Shown here piece by piece: positions 9,410-17,465 of a DNA stretch of 64,000 bases; position 1 is the first letter of the stretch; each line of letters opens with the position of its first letter. Below the pieces are notes generated by a model. That model saw nothing but the letters and a program-made list of their open reading frames with translations. It was not told the origin of the DNA and searched no databases. The DNA comes from Pirellula sp. (GTDB lineage: Bacteria > Planctomycetota > Planctomycetia > Pirellulales > Lacipirellulaceae), in the NCBI GenBank assembly GCA_013822725.1, contig PNKX01000003.1:1-64000 (forward strand). Reading direction: 5' to 3'. The position numbers and the translations under genes are program-made.

Positions 9410-9472
9410 TCATAGACCTCTACAAACGAACTCACGAAAACTGACTCAATTCAATCGCGGGAGGCGCGCTAA

Positions 9473-9559
9473 GCCTCGCGGCGAGCGTCAGCGTGATCAA
9501 CAACGAGTATCCTGCCCCCAAGCAGACGCTCGAATTGTCGCGCCGCGCTAGCCGCGAGG
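9473..9559. repeat. Long-range inverted repeat after a PEP-CTERM gene
   Basis: GCCTCGCGGC (9473-9482) and GCCGCGAGGC (9550-9559) are perfect reverse complements 67 bp apart. They lie 3' of the minus-strand gene ending at 9593 and resemble the paired-arm repeats elsewhere in the window. Confidence 0.45.
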
Positions 9560-9592
9560 CAACTTTCGATCAAGTTTCTCTAATAGGGAAGT

Positions 9593-11101
9593 TCAATGAA
9601 TCCGTCTCGGCGCCAGGATCATCCGCCGCCGGAGGGCCGCGCAGGCCAGTCCCACGGCAGCCAAAGCGACCGTACCGGGCTCCGGTACGACCCCGACGGC
9701 CGCGGCAGCCGGCGCCGTGCCGAACTGGCCCTGCCAAACCGTCAGGTCGGCGTCGTTAACGTTTCCGTCGCCGTCGGCGTCACCGGTGGAGTTATCTGGT
9801 TGAGCCGACAGCCCGAACCCGCGCTGCCAAATCAGGAAGTCGCTCCCGTCAACGATGCCGTCCGAGTTTAAGTCGGCATCTTCGGCCGTCGCCGCATCGC
9901 GCGTCAACGTGAAGGCTTGAATGCCGTTATTAGTGCTCATCGCGTAGACGACGACGCTATTGCCGTTGACCGCTCCAAACTTTACGGACCCGGTGCCGTT
10001 TCCGTTGGGAAATTGGTTGGGACCAAGCTCCGGATCGTTGATCGGCAGATTGCTTCCTTCGGCGATTTTTCGCTCTGCGACCGTTCCAGCGGGATTGGTT
10101 TGGTCATAGACGAAAAGTCTGGACCGGACGATCGCGGACGTCGAGCTGGTTGCCTCGACCATCGCCAAGAGCGGGCGACCGTCGACCGTGGCAAAATCTA
10201 ACGGGCGGAGCGAAGCACCATCGGAGCCAATACTCAGGGCCAGCGTGCCGGTCGTGCCGCTGACGTCAACCTGACGAGCGAACTGCTCCTGCCCGATGGT
10301 CCCCGAACCTTGCTTCCCGATAATCGTATCAGCGTCGGTAAAGGTGATGCCGAGCCGGAAGTCGCCCGGCTCGGGCGGATTGCCGGCGATCGCGATGCTG
10401 GAGGCGGTGAAGGTCGACCCGTCGGCGGTGGTCAGCAGACCAAAGCCGTTGTTCCCCGCCACGGCCGGGGAGTTGCCGTATCCGACCGCGATGCGAGTCT
10501 CAGCGCCGCTGCCGAACACGTCCAGCGAGTCGCCGACGCGGGCGCCAGCCAAGACAGGGCCGCTGTAGGCCAGCGTCGGCTCCGTCGCCGATTCGTTAGC
10601 CCAGCGGTAGATATTGAACGCACTGCTGCCGCTGTTGACGGTGAGATTCCCGATGTAAATGGCGCCGTCGTCGGCAACGCCCACCATATTCGTCGTAAAT
10701 GTGCCGCCCGCGATGATGCCAGAACCCTGATTGAGCGCGCCGACGTCGACGCCCGTCGTTCCGTTAAGAATGCGGATGCCGTTACCGGCGATGCTGCGAC
10801 TCACGACGATCAGATTGCCGGTCGTGGGGTTGTAGGCCATGCCCCGCTCGAGATTCCCTCCATTCACTGCAGTGTTGGTTAGCGTGTTTCCCAAATAGCT
10901 GTAGAATCCAGCCTCAAGCGAGTCAGTGCCGGCGGCGTCGCCCGGCAACACTTCGAACGGCGCGCGCCAGCCATCCCCTCCGCCGAACGTGTTTAAGGGC
11001 GCGAGAGTGGCGCCATCGGCGGCGGCGGCGAAGGTGAAGGCCGCTCCCAGTGCGCCGCTCGTTCCGATACTCTTGACGAGGCCTGCTATTCCGAAGCGCA
11101 T
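9593..11101 (-). CDS. PEP-CTERM protein with dockerin-like repeats, beta-propeller-like body
   Basis: 502 residues from the ATG at 11101, chosen for ATGAGGAAC upstream; an ATG at 11113 is possible. A signal peptide is followed by an approximately 370-residue body with repeated ERGMAYNPTTGNLIVVSRS and GVADDGAIYIGN-type strands that look like propeller blades, a dockerin-like pair (LNSDGIVDGSDFLIWQRGFG and DGDGNVNDADLTVWQGQFG) and a PEP-CTERM tail (VPEPGTVALAAVGLACAAL, RRR). It is a paralogue of the adjacent gene at 11255-12421, which lacks the dockerin. Exported, exosortase-processed if the family rule holds; substrate unknown. Confidence 0.82.
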   Translation of the reverse strand: MRFGIAGLVKSIGTSGALGAAFTFAAAADGATLAPLNTFGGGDGWRAPFEVLPGDAAGTDSLEAGFYSYLGNTLTNTAVNGGNLERGMAYNPTTGNLIVVSRSIAGNGIRILNGTTGVDVGALNQGSGIIAGGTFTTNMVGVADDGAIYIGNLTVNSGSSAFNIYRWANESATEPTLAYSGPVLAGARVGDSLDVFGSGAETRIAVGYGNSPAVAGNNGFGLLTTADGSTFTASSIAIAGNPPEPGDFRLGITFTDADTIIGKQGSGTIGQEQFARQVDVSGTTGTLALSIGSDGASLRPLDFATVDGRPLLAMVEATSSTSAIVRSRLFVYDQTNPAGTVAERKIAEGSNLPINDPELGPNQFPNGNGTGSVKFGAVNGNSVVVYAMSTNNGIQAFTLTRDAATAEDADLNSDGIVDGSDFLIWQRGFGLSAQPDNSTGDADGDGNVNDADLTVWQGQFGTAPAAAAVGVVPEPGTVALAAVGLACAALRRRMILAPRRIH

Positions 11102-11196
11102 GATGTTCCTCATTGAAGATTTAGATTGAGGACTCGCGACTAATCGCGCCTGTTCCTGAAGTCTTATGAAGAAATAGGGTTGAATTGCATGCCCGC

Positions 11197-11226
11197 GCCG
11201 CCGACGGCAATTGGGCCGTCGGCGGC
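11197..11226 (-). terminator. Strong hairpin after the 11255-12421 gene
   Basis: GCCGCCGACGGC pairs perfectly with GCCGTCGGCGGC around a 6-nt loop. It follows the stop codon of the minus-strand gene by about 30 bp. There is no T-run, so it may act as an mRNA-stabilising stem rather than a Rho-independent terminator. Confidence 0.45.
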
Positions 11227-11254
11227 CAGGCGATTTCAGCAATACACGGACTAA

Positions 11255-12421
11255 TTAGCAGCACGACTGCCGCCGCAACCATATCAGCGAGACGCCAGCA
11301 AAGGACAGCAGCATCAGGCTGGTCGGTTCGGGAACACCAACGCCGCGCAAGTCGAACGATTGGATGCCTTGGTTGGTCGACATGGCATAAATCGTGGCGC
11401 CGGTGCCGCTGATCGCCCCGAATTTGACGCTTCCCACGGCGTTCCCATTGCCGGCCAACACGCCGCTGGTGGTCGTTCCCGAAACGATTAGCACCGGCAC
11501 CGTCGGCGTCGTCACGTCGTACACCCGCAGCGTCGAATTGTTGGCGTCGACAACGGCCAGGACAGGCACGCCGCCCACCACCGCGTAATCCATCGCCATC
11601 TCACCGCCGCTGGTGAGCGTGCCCGAGCCGAGGCCGGTTCCGGCAGCACCCAAATAGCTCGTCAACCGCAGCGGCGCCGCGGCAGGCGAGGCGCCTGTCT
11701 GCTTACCCCAGACATCGTTGGCGCTCCCAGCGAACGTCAGCCCGAGGCGAAAGTCGCCGGTCGCTGGCCCAGCCGGAGCAAAGCTGGTGACGGCGGTCGC
11801 ACCACTGGAGGTGATCACGCTGTAGCCAACGGCGCCGCTCGTTCCCGCGACGATCGTCGTGCCGGTGCCGGCACCGTAAACATCGAGCGAGTCGCCGTTA
11901 CGAGGAGTGCCCGCGTAGCCGGAGATTGTCGAGTTGAGGAAAGTCGTCGGTGCAGCGGCGGCTTCATTCGTCCATTGATAGACTTTGAACGCCCCAGAAG
12001 TGACGTTGGTTTGGAGATTCGCTACGTAAATGGCGCCGTCGTTGGCCACGCCAACGGCACTCGTGGTGAATGTTCCGCCGCTGATCACGCCGCTGCCTTG
12101 ATTTAAGAAACCAACGTCTGCGCCGGTCGCTCCGTTCAGGACGCGGATACCATTGCCGGCCGTGCTACGACTCACCAGGATCAGGTTGCCGCTCGTCGAA
12201 TTGTAAGCCAACCCGCGTTCGAGGCTGCCGGTGCCCAGATAGCTGTAAATTCCGCCAGGCCCCGTGCCTGGCGTGTCTCCGGCGAGTACTTCGCCGGGCG
12301 AACGCCAACCGTCGCCGCCGCCGAATGAGGCCGACGCGGTGAGCGTCGCCGCCGACAGCTGGCCTGCGGCCATTAGGACGACTGCGGTCGCCAGTATCCA
12401 ACGATTGAGATGAGACTTCAT
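11255..12421 (-). CDS. PEP-CTERM protein, beta-propeller-like, paralogue of its neighbour
   Basis: 388 residues from the ATG at 12421 (GGAGGGCCCGCTAATG gives the site); the open frame runs on upstream without protein-like composition. Signal peptide, then a body sharing long blocks with the 9593-11101 product: FGGGDGWR-P-EVL-GD, SLERGLAYN, VSRSTAGNGIRVLNG and GVANDGAIYVANL. It ends in VPEPTSLMLLSFAGVSLIWL plus RRQSCC. No dockerin, so one paralogue gained or lost it. A candidate regulator site lies 295 bp upstream (12716-12741). Confidence 0.82.
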   Translation of the reverse strand: MKSHLNRWILATAVVLMAAGQLSAATLTASASFGGGDGWRSPGEVLAGDTPGTGPGGIYSYLGTGSLERGLAYNSTSGNLILVSRSTAGNGIRVLNGATGADVGFLNQGSGVISGGTFTTSAVGVANDGAIYVANLQTNVTSGAFKVYQWTNEAAAAPTTFLNSTISGYAGTPRNGDSLDVYGAGTGTTIVAGTSGAVGYSVITSSGATAVTSFAPAGPATGDFRLGLTFAGSANDVWGKQTGASPAAAPLRLTSYLGAAGTGLGSGTLTSGGEMAMDYAVVGGVPVLAVVDANNSTLRVYDVTTPTVPVLIVSGTTTSGVLAGNGNAVGSVKFGAISGTGATIYAMSTNQGIQSFDLRGVGVPEPTSLMLLSFAGVSLIWLRRQSCC

Positions 12422-12715
12422 TAGCGGGCCCTCCGAAGAAGAATTCCTAAACAGCAAGAGATGTACGTCAACGTGCATGCGACTGCTAACGAAGGTCGTC
12501 AACAATCGCTTGATCGCTACTACGGGAGCCATGGGAACGACCAACCGAGTGCGGCGTGAGGTCTCATCGAAACGCGGCCCCGCTCGACGGAAAATCCTAG
12601 ATTGGCAGCGAACCCCAGCTCGAGCGCCTTTCGTCGTTCTGCCCAACGGCGAGCGCCTGCCGGGATTCCCTCTGATGCATCCTAGTAGTGAGGTAGAAAC
12701 GCCACAAACACTAGT

Positions 12716-12741
12716 CGCGCAATATTTTCCATAGGGTGCGC
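12716..12741 (-). promoter_or_regulatory. Candidate XylR-type operator, copy 1
   Basis: Read on the minus strand, a 26-bp element with arms GCGCA and TGCGC around a core CCTATGGAAAA. It matches the element at 14120-14145 at 23 of 26 positions. It sits in the 454-bp gap between the XylR-type regulator gene and the PEP-CTERM gene at 11255-12421; apart from it I see nothing clear in that gap. Confidence 0.6.
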
Positions 12742-12875
12742 ACACGATTATCGCTGCACCTCCGCCCCTTGGGAGGCGACTTAAATCAAACGCACCTGCC
12801 GCGTCTGCTCCATTCAAATAGTTTTTAACGGCACGCTAGGAGTAGCGAGCCCGCTAGAGCAGCGCGCAGAACTAA

Positions 12876-14048
12876 CTAGCTGCGGGTCAGCTTCCTTCTG
12901 AAAGCCAGCGGCGTGCAGCCGAACTGTTTGCGGAAAGCCACGCCGAATTGGGTGGCGCCTGCGTACCCACATGCGGCTGAAATCGCCTCAACGGAAAGGT
13001 CCGACTGCGTGAGCAAGTCACGGCCGCGCTCCAATCGCAGGCGGCGAATCTCCTCCGCGGGTAAGCGACCAATGCGTCGCTTGAATTGCAGTTCCAAATA
13101 GCGACGCGAAACCGGCACTTCCCGTAAAACGTCCTCGACTCCGATGCCTCGAAAAGCATGCGTCTGGATGAAACGCAGCGCCTGGACGATCATCGGATCG
13201 TCGATCGCCAACACGTCGGTCGATTGCTTGCCGACGACTTGCACCGGCGGGATAAGCACCGGCTCCGTAGGCGCCGGATCGCCCTGCATCATCCGATCAA
13301 GCAGCGCCGCCGCTTCGTGCCCAATGCGCTGGCTTGCGACCGCAATGCTTGAGAGCGGCGGCGAGCTCAGATTGCAGAGGAATTCATCGGTGTCGCCGGC
13401 CAGAATCGCAATTTCATCCGGGACGCGAATCTTCTCCAGGCTGCAAATCTCGGTCAGTTGGCGACCGCGACGCGCATCGACCGCCAGAATCGCCACTGGC
13501 TTGGGGAGGTGGCTCAGCCAGCGATGAATGCGGTTGTGCTCTTCGTCTCGGCTGATGCGTCGACCGCCCCGATAGCCGGGGCGGTAAACGTGGCAATCGT
13601 GCCCCTCGGCCGTGACGGCCGCGAAGAAAGCTTGAGCCCCCTTCTTTGAGTATTCATGACTAGGTGGTGCGAAATAAGCGAAGTGAGTAAACCCGCGTTC
13701 GCGAAAATGACCCAGCGCCAGCGCCGCCCAAGAATGCTCGTCGGTGGTGACCTGGCCGACTCCTTCCTGGTTTTCGAACACATTGTCGACGTTGACAGCC
13801 GGCAATCCGGCGCGAGCGATTTCCTCCAAATGAAGCGGCGTACTAACACGTGCGATGATGCCGTCGCCCCGCCAACGATCGGGAAGCGACCAACCCTGAC
13901 TATGGTCCCGCGGATCGATCAGCAGATTCCACGGCCCGTACTTGCCTGCGTAGTCGGCGACCCCTTCGACGACGCTCCGCCCCCAGCTGTTGTCGGTTTC
14001 GACCAGCACGGCGATCTGCAGGATGCGATTTTTCGTGAGAACAGCCAT
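12876..14048 (-). CDS. XylR-type AraC-family transcriptional regulator
   Basis: 390 residues from the ATG at 14048 (MAVLTKNRIL). Residues 10-270 look like a LacI/periplasmic-binding sensor (ILQIAVLVETDNSWGRSVVEG, RERGFTHFAYFAPPSHEYS, ILAGDTDEFLCNLSSPPLSSI). The C-terminal 100 residues are a double AraC HTH (VSRRYLELQFKRRIGR, LSVEAISAACGYAGATQFGV). This matches E. coli XylR, where a sugar binds the N-terminal domain. It is divergent from the operon at 14223-21087, and both presumed promoters flank one copy of a palindrome also found at 12716, so I infer it controls the operon and perhaps the PEP-CTERM pair. Confidence 0.88.
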   Translation of the reverse strand: MAVLTKNRILQIAVLVETDNSWGRSVVEGVADYAGKYGPWNLLIDPRDHSQGWSLPDRWRGDGIIARVSTPLHLEEIARAGLPAVNVDNVFENQEGVGQVTTDEHSWAALALGHFRERGFTHFAYFAPPSHEYSKKGAQAFFAAVTAEGHDCHVYRPGYRGGRRISRDEEHNRIHRWLSHLPKPVAILAVDARRGRQLTEICSLEKIRVPDEIAILAGDTDEFLCNLSSPPLSSIAVASQRIGHEAAALLDRMMQGDPAPTEPVLIPPVQVVGKQSTDVLAIDDPMIVQALRFIQTHAFRGIGVEDVLREVPVSRRYLELQFKRRIGRLPAEEIRRLRLERGRDLLTQSDLSVEAISAACGYAGATQFGVAFRKQFGCTPLAFRRKLTRS

Positions 14049-14119
14049 ACCACCACTCCAACTCAACGGCTCGATCCACCCAACGCAGGGGGCGACAATT
14101 TCCATCGTAACATGGCTAT

Positions 14120-14145
14120 GCGCATCCTATGGAAAAAAATGCGCG
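14120..14145 (+). promoter_or_regulatory. Candidate XylR-type operator, copy 2
   Basis: Arms GCGCA and TGCGC around CCTATGGAAAA, in the 174-bp divergent region between the regulator (start 14048) and the kinase gene (start 14223). The partner copy at 12716-12741 differs at three positions only. Long dyad operators are usual for XylR-like AraC regulators. Confidence 0.65.
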
Positions 14146-14222
14146 GATACTGAGGCGACTCTCCACGACCGCTGATAAACTACGAAACGGCTTCTTTCCA
14201 TGAGTCGCGATCAGGTCCTAGC

Positions 14223-15320
14223 TTGGAATCAACTCCCCTAACTCGATCAGTCGGGCTACTGGCCGCATCCTCCGGAGACGGGGTCGAGGCGGCCGTGATC
14301 GATACCGACGGGCGGGACGAAATCGTTCCGCTGGGGGGAGTGTCGTTGCCTTACGACAAGCGGCTCCGCTGGCGAGTGCTCGAGGCTACGCAGAACGATC
14401 TGCCGACGACGGAGATTCTTCGACTGGAGAAGCAGCTAACGGAGCAACTGGCCGAGGCGTTCGCCAAGTTGCGCGCGGAGTTCCCGGCGGAGACCGAGGG
14501 GATCGAGGTCGTTGGCCTTCACGGACATACCCTGCGACACATCCCAAGCGAGGGGCTCACCTACCAACTCGGCAATCCTTGGCAGCTGGCCGAAGCGATC
14601 AAATTTCCAGTCGTCAGCGACTTTCGCCGGCACGACATGGCGATCGGCGGACAGGGGGCTCCGCTGGCGGCGATGTTTCATTGGGCTCACATGGCCTACG
14701 AGCCACGGCCCGCGCTTATGCTGCATCTCGGTTCGGTGGCGAGCGTCACTTGGCTCAGCGAGGAGAACGAAATTATCGCCGGCGATACTGGGCCTGGCGT
14801 CGGCTTGCTGAACGAGTGGGTGCAGGAGATGGCGGAGTTGCCGCACGACCTCGACGGTCGCGTCTCCTGCGAGGGCCAGGTCGACGAAGAGATCGTCCGC
14901 ACCGCACTGGAAGCGTCCTTCTTCGCCCGCTCGTTGCCGAAGGCGGCGGACCGGTATGAGTTCGATCACGTCGACGTCTCGGGGCTGAGCGTTGCGGATG
15001 GCGCGGCGACGTTGTGCGCCATCACAGTGGAGGCGTTCGCTCGGGCTGCGAAGCAATTGCCCGAACTGCCAAAACTGTTATGGATCACCGGTCCCGGCAG
15101 CGAGCATCCTGTGATCCGCCAGATGCTGGCCGCTCATTTCCCGACGGTCCGTAACGTTTCCGAACGCGGGCTCAATCCGCTGACGATGTCCGCGGAAGCC
15201 ATCGCTTGGCTTGCCGTGCGGCACCTGAAGCGTTTGCCTATCACCACTCCTGAAACGACCGGGTGCCGCACCGCCGATAGTGCGGGGTTGCTGGCACTGC
15301 CTTACACCTTCCAATCGTAG
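14223..15320 (+). CDS. AnmK-like anhydro-N-acetylmuramic acid kinase
   Basis: 365 residues; TTG start with AGGTCC at suitable spacing (no in-frame ATG upstream). AnmK opens the 1,6-anhydro ring of anhMurNAc and phosphorylates it. Family marks: LHGHTLRH, PVVSDFRRHDMAIGGQGAPL, and AGDTGPGVGLLNEW with the catalytic Asp of the DTGPG motif. Odd: the first nucleotide-binding loop (SGTSLDG in E. coli AnmK) reads ASSGDG at residues 15-20, and the CGGG loop reads TGPG. Nucleotide or substrate range may differ; levoglucosan kinase is a close relative. First gene of a five-gene operon. Confidence 0.8.
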   Translation: MESTPLTRSVGLLAASSGDGVEAAVIDTDGRDEIVPLGGVSLPYDKRLRWRVLEATQNDLPTTEILRLEKQLTEQLAEAFAKLRAEFPAETEGIEVVGLHGHTLRHIPSEGLTYQLGNPWQLAEAIKFPVVSDFRRHDMAIGGQGAPLAAMFHWAHMAYEPRPALMLHLGSVASVTWLSEENEIIAGDTGPGVGLLNEWVQEMAELPHDLDGRVSCEGQVDEEIVRTALEASFFARSLPKAADRYEFDHVDVSGLSVADGAATLCAITVEAFARAAKQLPELPKLLWITGPGSEHPVIRQMLAAHFPTVRNVSERGLNPLTMSAEAIAWLAVRHLKRLPITTPETTGCRTADSAGLLALPYTFQS

Positions 15321-15338
15321 GATTGCAACGCGAGTAAC

Positions 15339-16280
15339 ATGGCTGTGAAACGAATTGGCTTTGTCGACTACCGCCTCGACAACTACCACGCCAAGGTTTA
15401 TCTCAAGGCGCTGCGCGGCCCTTTGGCAAGTCGCGGTTACGAAGTTGCCGGCGCGACGGCGCTGGAGCGCGGCGTCAGCCGCGCGTGGGCCGAGGAACGC
15501 GGCTTGGCGTATTACAACAGCGTTGAAGCGCTGAACGAAGCGGTCGACTGCTTTATCATCCTGGCCCCGTCGAATCCAGAACTCCATCTGGAGATGTGCC
15601 AAGAGGTGCTCCCGCTCGGAAAGCCGACGTTCGTCGACAAGACGTTCGCCCCCGATGAGTTGACCGCGCGGGCGATCTTCGCCCTGGCCGATGCGTGCGA
15701 CGTGCCGATTCAAACGACTTCGGCGCTGCGGAGCACGGCCGTGCAATCGTTCGTCCGCGAGTTGCCGTCGCCGGTGCAGAGCATGACCATCTTCTCGTCG
15801 GGAACTTCGTTCGCCGAGTATGGCATTCATCCCGTCGAGCTGGCCGTCAGCTGCATGGGGCACGACGCGCAGCGGGTGATGCGAATGGGTCCGGAACTTC
15901 ACCCGCAGTGGCTCCTGCAATTCTCTGACGACCGCAATGTGATCATCGACTTCAACCCGGAAATCGATATTCCCTTCAGCGCGATCGTTTCGACGCAGCA
16001 GGGTCGCGATCAGATCGAAGTCGACGGCGCAACGCTGTTCCTAGATGCGGCGGCCAGCATTCTCGACTTTTTTGATTCGGGCAAGCCATTGGTTGATCGC
16101 CGCGAATCGCTGATGGTCAGGCGCATCCTCGACGTTGCGATGAGCGATCGTGCCCATGATGCTTTTGTCAGCTTGCGTGCGCCCGAAGGTGCCACGGGGA
16201 CGGCCCCGGCGCCCCACTGGGACCGCGATCTCGCCGGCAAACAGGCGAGAACCGACGCGACGAACCAAGTTCGCCGCTAG
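15339..16280 (+). CDS. Gfo/Idh/MocA-family oxidoreductase, divergent
   Basis: 313 residues, 18 bp after the kinase gene. An N-terminal Rossmann-like half (KRIGFVDYRLDNYHAKVYL, VDCFIILAPSNPELHLEM) and a C-terminal sheet domain fit the family, which oxidises or reduces sugars with NAD(P). The usual GxGxxG loop is absent and the EKP motif reads DKT (FVDKTFAPDELT); a His remains in EYGIHPVEL. Such changes suggest altered cofactor use or a role as partner of the next gene's product. Confidence 0.75.
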   Translation: MAVKRIGFVDYRLDNYHAKVYLKALRGPLASRGYEVAGATALERGVSRAWAEERGLAYYNSVEALNEAVDCFIILAPSNPELHLEMCQEVLPLGKPTFVDKTFAPDELTARAIFALADACDVPIQTTSALRSTAVQSFVRELPSPVQSMTIFSSGTSFAEYGIHPVELAVSCMGHDAQRVMRMGPELHPQWLLQFSDDRNVIIDFNPEIDIPFSAIVSTQQGRDQIEVDGATLFLDAAASILDFFDSGKPLVDRRESLMVRRILDVAMSDRAHDAFVSLRAPEGATGTAPAPHWDRDLAGKQARTDATNQVRR

Positions 16281-16340
16281 TCGGCGGCAAGCGCTCGCCT
16301 TCAATCCATAACAACATACTTTCGAACAGGCCGCAGTGAC

Positions 16341-17402
16341 GTGAAGCAGATCGGAATCATCGGCGCGGGAGCCATTGGACAGAAACACGCCGAAGCGGCG
16401 CGCGACGCCGGCGCCGCGGTGCGCTGGATTGCCGACACGAGTTTCGCGCGCGCAGCCGAATTGGCCGAGAAGTTTGGCGGTGCGCCTTGCGACTCCGCCG
16501 ACACCGTGTTGAACGACGACGCCGTCGACGCCATGGTGATTGGCGTCCCGAACCGCTTGCATCATCCGCTGGCGATCGCGGCGCTCAAGGCGGGCAAGGA
16601 CCTGTTGCTCGAGAAGCCAATGGCCCTCACGGCGAGCCAGTGCGAGGAGATCAACGACGTCGCGACCCGCACTGGTCGCATCGTGCAGATCGGCTTCGTC
16701 CATCGCTACACCGCGGTCGGCAAGCTCGCCAAGCAAGTGGTCGACGAGGGCCGGTTGGGGCACATCTACCACGCGAAGGCCCACCTCCACATCCGTCGCG
16801 GCGTTCCTGGCCTCGGCAAGTGGTTTACAACGAAGTCGGTGGCCGGCGGCGGCGCGTTGATCGACGTCGGCGTCCACCTGATTGACTTGGCGCTGTCGAC
16901 CCTCGGCTACCCCGAGGTCGCCGACGTCAGCGGCCAGGTTTACTCGACGTTCGGCCGTCGCATGCGGGGCTATGTTTACGAGAACATGTGGGCCGGTCCG
17001 CCCGATTGGGACGGAGTCTGCGACGTCGAGGACGCCGCCCACGCGTTTATTCGCTTCCGCAACGGCGCGACGCTCGAACTCGACGTCGCCTGGGCGGGAA
17101 ATTTTCCCGAACCCGCGATCCCCGCGTCGCTGATGGGGTTCTTCGGCGACGCCGGCGGAATGACATTTGAACTCTTTGGCGATCACGCGACATTGACTTC
17201 GGAACGCGACGGAGCGCTTGTCGACGAGCGACTCGAAGCGCCGGCTGCCGAGCCGTTCCGTGACCAGTTTGCCGACTTCCTGCGGAGCATCGAGACGCGT
17301 GAAGTGACCGGGGCGAATGGCTGTCAGGGCGAAGTCGTTCAGCGGATCGTGGACGAGATTTACCTGAACAGCCTCCCGCAGCAGGCCGCCGTCGAAGCGT
17401 AG
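16341..17402 (+). CDS. Gfo/Idh/MocA-family dehydrogenase
   Basis: 353 residues, GTG start. Canonical family marks: GIIGAGAIGQKHAEAA dinucleotide loop, LLEKPMALT with catalytic Lys, and DVGVHLIDLAL with catalytic Asp/His. NAD(P)-linked sugar or inositol oxidation in the cytoplasm is expected. Sequence cannot fix the substrate; in this operon, beside an anhydro-sugar kinase homologue, an amino- or anhydro-sugar is the natural guess. Confidence 0.87.
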   Translation: MKQIGIIGAGAIGQKHAEAARDAGAAVRWIADTSFARAAELAEKFGGAPCDSADTVLNDDAVDAMVIGVPNRLHHPLAIAALKAGKDLLLEKPMALTASQCEEINDVATRTGRIVQIGFVHRYTAVGKLAKQVVDEGRLGHIYHAKAHLHIRRGVPGLGKWFTTKSVAGGGALIDVGVHLIDLALSTLGYPEVADVSGQVYSTFGRRMRGYVYENMWAGPPDWDGVCDVEDAAHAFIRFRNGATLELDVAWAGNFPEPAIPASLMGFFGDAGGMTFELFGDHATLTSERDGALVDERLEAPAAEPFRDQFADFLRSIETREVTGANGCQGEVVQRIVDEIYLNSLPQQAAVEA

Positions 17403-17465
17403 CCGCCGCGTATGATTGAGATCGTCGTCCGTTCGATTCGCCTCTCCAAGGTTTGCTCGCGCTAG

